Below are positions 61,503 through 64,000 of a stretch of 64,000 nt of DNA, in pieces. The DNA lies in NCBI RefSeq assembly GCF_048213115.1, contig NZ_CP172404.1, forward strand, positions 3,348,001-3,412,000, given 5' to 3'. Origin of the DNA: Niveibacterium terrae (GTDB taxonomy: Bacteria > Pseudomonadota > Gammaproteobacteria > Burkholderiales > Rhodocyclaceae). Both the position numbers and the translations under genes were made by a program. The notes below the pieces were generated by a model. It ran no database searches. It was not told the DNA's origin and was given only the letters and a program-made list of their open reading frames with translations. The stretch's first letter is position 1, and each line of letters starts with the position of its first letter.

Positions 61503-63014
61503 TCAGTAGTGGTAGGCGGATTCGCCGTGCGAGGTGATGTCCAGCCCTTCGCGTTCCTCTTCTTCCGGCACCCGCAGACCGACAGTCAGATCGACGATCT
61601 TGTAGGCGATGAAGGCGACGACCGCGGACCAGACCAAGGTCAGACCGACACCGGTCGCCTGAACCATGAGCTGCGACGAAATCGAGTAGTCCGGCGCGAC
61701 CTTGTTCGTCACATAGTCCCAGATCCCGACGCCACCGAGCGAAGGCGAAGCGAAGACTCCGGTCAGCAGCGCACCGAGGATGCCACCGACACCATGGACG
61801 CCGAACACGTCGAGCGCATCGTCGGCACCGAGCAGCTTCTTCAGGCCATTGACGCCCCACAGACAGACCAGACCCGCAGCGAGGCCGATCACCAGCGCGC
61901 CGGCGACACCGACGAAACCGGCGGCCGGGGTGATCGCAACCATGCCGGCGACGGCACCGGAAGCGCCACCCAGCATCGAGGGCTTGCCCTTGATCAGCCA
62001 TTCGGCGAAGAGCCAGGCCATCGCGGCGCAGGCGGTTGCAACCCAGGTATTGACGAAGGCGAGACCCGCGACGCCGTTCGCTTCGAGCGCGGACCCGGCG
62101 TTGAAGCCGAACCAGCCGAACCACAGCAGCGAGGCACCAACCATCGTCAGCGTCAGGCTGTGCGGAGCCATCGATTCCTTGCCGTAACCGATACGCTTGC
62201 CGATCAGGAAGGCGCCGACCAAGCCCGCAACCGCGGCGTTGATATGGACGACGGTACCGCCCGCGAAATCGAGCGCGCCCTTCTGGAACATGAAGCCGGC
62301 GGTCGCGGTCAGCTTGTCCGCAGCGGCAGCCGAGACATAACCGTCAGGACCTGCCCAGTACCAGACCATGTGGCAGACGGGCAGATAGCTGAACGTAAAC
62401 CACAGCACCGAGAACAGCATCACCGCCGAGAATTTGATCCGTTCGGCGAAGGCGCCGAGGATCAGCGCCACCGTGATCGCGGCAAAAGCGCCCTGGAAGG
62501 CCACATAGATGAACTCGCTCAGTGCAACTCCCTTCGTGAAGGTCGCAGCGATCGAGTCCGGCGTGATGCCCTTCAGGAAGATCTTGTCGAAGCCACCGAT
62601 GAACGCATTGCCTTCAGTGAAGGCCAGCGAATACCCGTAGACGACCCACAGCACCGTGATCAGCGAGAACACCGCGAAGCACTGCAGCAGCACCGACAGC
62701 GCATTCTTGGTCCGCACCAGGCCGCCGTAGAACAGCGCCAGACCGGGAACGGTCATCAGGATCACAAAGGCAGCCGAGACGAGCAGCCAGGCATTGTCGC
62801 CCTTGTTCGGAACCGGAGCGGCAGCGGCAGGTGCGCTGGCGTCTGCGGCCGGAGCCGCAACAGCCGGCGCGGCAGCGGGAGCCTCGGCGGCCGGAGCGGA
62901 AGCCTCGGTCACGGCGGGAGCGCTCGCGGGATCGGCCGGCTTGTCATCGGCCCAGGCCATACTGCCAAAGCCGACGGCGGCTGCCGCCAACAGGATGGCA
63001 AGCATCTTTTTCAT
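61503..63014 (-). CDS. amtB: Ammonium transporter AmtB
   Basis: A 503-residue inner-membrane channel for ammonium. It has a signal peptide (MKKMLAILLAAAAVGFGSMA), about 60 Ala/Pro-rich residues, then eleven helices with FYGGLVRTKN, WFTFSYLPVCHMVWYWAG, GTVVHINAAVAGLVGAFLIG (first pore His), HSLTLTMVGASLLWFGWFGF and FGVHGVGGILGALLTGVF (second pore His). The long exported N-terminal extension is absent in E. coli AmtB. It is the last gene of torF-glnK-amtB, 20 nt after glnK, whose product plugs AmtB when nitrogen is plentiful. Confidence 0.95.
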   Translation of the reverse strand: MKKMLAILLAAAAVGFGSMAWADDKPADPASAPAVTEASAPAAEAPAAAPAVAAPAADASAPAAAAPVPNKGDNAWLLVSAAFVILMTVPGLALFYGGLVRTKNALSVLLQCFAVFSLITVLWVVYGYSLAFTEGNAFIGGFDKIFLKGITPDSIAATFTKGVALSEFIYVAFQGAFAAITVALILGAFAERIKFSAVMLFSVLWFTFSYLPVCHMVWYWAGPDGYVSAAAADKLTATAGFMFQKGALDFAGGTVVHINAAVAGLVGAFLIGKRIGYGKESMAPHSLTLTMVGASLLWFGWFGFNAGSALEANGVAGLAFVNTWVATACAAMAWLFAEWLIKGKPSMLGGASGAVAGMVAITPAAGFVGVAGALVIGLAAGLVCLWGVNGLKKLLGADDALDVFGVHGVGGILGALLTGVFASPSLGGVGIWDYVTNKVAPDYSISSQLMVQATGVGLTLVWSAVVAFIAYKIVDLTVGLRVPEEEEREGLDITSHGESAYHY

Positions 63015-63034
63015 GTCTGTTTCTCCCTGGATTC

Positions 63035-63373
63035 TCAGAGTGCTTCGCCGCCGGTCTCGCCGGTGCGAATGCGGATGGCTTGTTCGAGATCGAAAACGAA
63101 GATCTTTCCGTCGCCGATCTTTCCGGTGTTGGCGGATTTCTCGATCGCTTCGATGACCTGATCGAGCAGTTCGTCGGCGATCGCGATTTCGATTTTGACC
63201 TTGGGCAGGAAATCGACGACGTATTCCGCACCGCGATAAAGCTCGGTGTGCCCCTTCTGGCGGCCGAAACCCTTGACCTCGGTGACCGTGATTCCCTGAA
63301 CACCGATCGCGGAAAGGGCTTCTCTGACCTCGTCAAGCTTGAAGGGCTTGATGATGGCGGTAACGAATTTCAT
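63035..63373 (-). CDS. glnK: Nitrogen regulatory protein PII (GlnK)
   Basis: A 112-residue PII protein with MKFVTAIIKPFKLDEVREAL, the T-loop GFGRQKGHTELYRGAEYVVD carrying Tyr51 for uridylylation, and the ATP-binding IGDGKIFVFDLEQAIRIRTGE. Linked to amtB, hence GlnK. The ATG at 63373 gives the exact PII start; an in-frame ATG at 63388 adds five residues. PII senses ATP, ADP and 2-oxoglutarate and controls AmtB. Confidence 0.95.
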   Translation of the reverse strand: MKFVTAIIKPFKLDEVREALSAIGVQGITVTEVKGFGRQKGHTELYRGAEYVVDFLPKVKIEIAIADELLDQVIEAIEKSANTGKIGDGKIFVFDLEQAIRIRTGETGGEAL

Positions 63374-63431
63374 GCTGGCTCCTTGCAATGTCGCGCGGCG
63401 GCCCTATGCCCGCCGCTCGCGAATCAGTTGA

Positions 63432-64000
63432 TCAGAGGGTTTTGCCGACGGTCAGCACGACGCGTCCGGAACCCAGATTCTTGTCGTAGGCGTTGCGATA
63501 AAACTGGCCGGCATCACCCTTCGCATTGGTGCCGACATAGGAGAGGCCCCAGCTCAACCCGAGCGCATCCTTGGAAACACCCAGCTTCCAGTCGGTGTAG
63601 GACGCGTCGTCATAGCCTTTGACGTTCTGATAGCCGACGTGAGTCGTCAGATTGACCCCGGCGCCGACATCGAAGACTCCGGTCGCATCGAGGTAATAGC
63701 TGCCGTTGGTCTTGTCGCCGTTGGGCGCCTTGGCGCCGAACAGATTCGTGAAGGAATACGAACCCTTGACCGTGAACCACTTCCAGGTACCCGCCGCATA
63801 GCCTTCAAAGGTATTCGGGCTGGTAAAACCATCGGGATATTTCCCCGGGTAGTAATACTCGAGGACACCGACGTCGTAGCTGATATCGCCGGCCTTTCCC
63901 TTATAGCCGCCGTAGACGTCCATCTCGATCGGCGCCGAGACTCCGGACGTGCCCGACCAGGCCGAGCTTTGATCGGAGAGCCAGCTGATGCTCGAAGCCC
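63432..64000 (-). CDS. TorF family putative porin, C-terminal part
   Basis: The gene runs off the window end; the last 189 codons are present. The sequence is a beta-barrel pattern with ISWLSDQSSAW, EMDVYGGYKGKAGDISYDVG, EYYYPGKYPDGFTSPNTFEG, YQNVKGYDDASYTDWKLGVS and a C-terminal VLTVGKTL strand. It matches the TorF/GlnK-associated porin family found upstream of glnK-amtB in many betaproteobacteria, perhaps for outer-membrane passage of small nitrogen compounds. The regulatory region of the operon lies outside the window. Stop to glnK start is 58 nt. Confidence 0.88.
   Translation of the reverse strand, partial: ASSISWLSDQSSAWSGTSGVSAPIEMDVYGGYKGKAGDISYDVGVLEYYYPGKYPDGFTSPNTFEGYAAGTWKWFTVKGSYSFTNLFGAKAPNGDKTNGSYYLDATGVFDVGAGVNLTTHVGYQNVKGYDDASYTDWKLGVSKDALGLSWGLSYVGTNAKGDAGQFYRNAYDKNLGSGRVVLTVGKTL

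Noticed and set aside
61509..63161. A 550-codon plus-strand frame
   Set aside because: Antisense of amtB and glnK; Arg/Asp/Gln-rich product without motifs.

Overview
The window is a GC-rich, tightly packed stretch of a Gram-negative chromosome. Four things point to a betaproteobacterium, probably near Rhodocyclales or Burkholderiales (inference, no search run): the mraZ-rsmH-ftsL-ftsI order, a TorF-GlnK-AmtB block, two PEP-CTERM proteins, and a rhombosortase with its target. I see no insertion sequence, prophage, CRISPR array, tRNA or rRNA. It looks like core chromosome with small accessory insertions. Because of the GC bias, many long open frames lie opposite real genes; these are left out.

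Layout. 1-1.8 kb: start of the division and cell-wall cluster on the minus strand, with a strong promoter and a six-repeat MraZ operator. 2.0-2.5 kb: RNase P RNA with an enlarged P12 arm. 2.5-9 kb: SPFH/NfeD pair, HD-GYP protein, two tandem glpX genes with matching promoter-leaders, and a membrane/TPR protein. 9-24.4 kb: rhomboid protease, DUF805-glutaredoxin fusion, M16 peptidase, purC, two HDOD proteins, prlC, a second glutaredoxin, xthA, pyrC, rsmI/yraN and a secreted HIRAN protein. 24.4-37.8 kb: PlpD-like patatin, recG, Aer-type receptor, CycA-like permease, YpfJ-type metallopeptidase, RidA, FliW-SPOR-DUF2802, ElyC-like protein, solute-binding protein and a hydrolase. 37.8-40.9 kb: a surface-protein block with a rhombotarget lipoprotein, its rhombosortase, and a PEP-CTERM protein closely resembling the streptococcal IdeS/Mac cysteine proteases. 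40.9-57.5 kb: ybiT, OsmC, acyltransferase, ACP-FAAL-PlsC fusion, beta-propeller lipoprotein, pyrF, OmpR/EnvZ-like pair, EF-hand protein, two S9 peptidases and lgt. 57.5-64 kb: ilvD with a repeated tail, mgsA, a THxN PEP-CTERM protein, and the ammonium block amtB-glnK-torF, cut by the window end.

The most striking observations are: (i) the IdeS-like PEP-CTERM protein at 40.1 kb, with the Cys-His-Asp-Asp set in place; (ii) near-perfect sigma-54 (-24/-12) promoters in front of both PEP-CTERM genes, 20 kb apart, which suggests co-regulation; (iii) a complete rhombosortase/GlyGly-CTERM pair just upstream of the first PEP-CTERM gene, so two C-terminal sorting systems coexist; (iv) RNase P RNA about 115 nt longer than in E. 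coli because of a branched P12; (v) threefold repetition of the ilvD 3' end with its hairpin; (vi) an ACP-FAAL-PlsC fusion. Several promoters share a TAGAAT -10 box without a clear -35.
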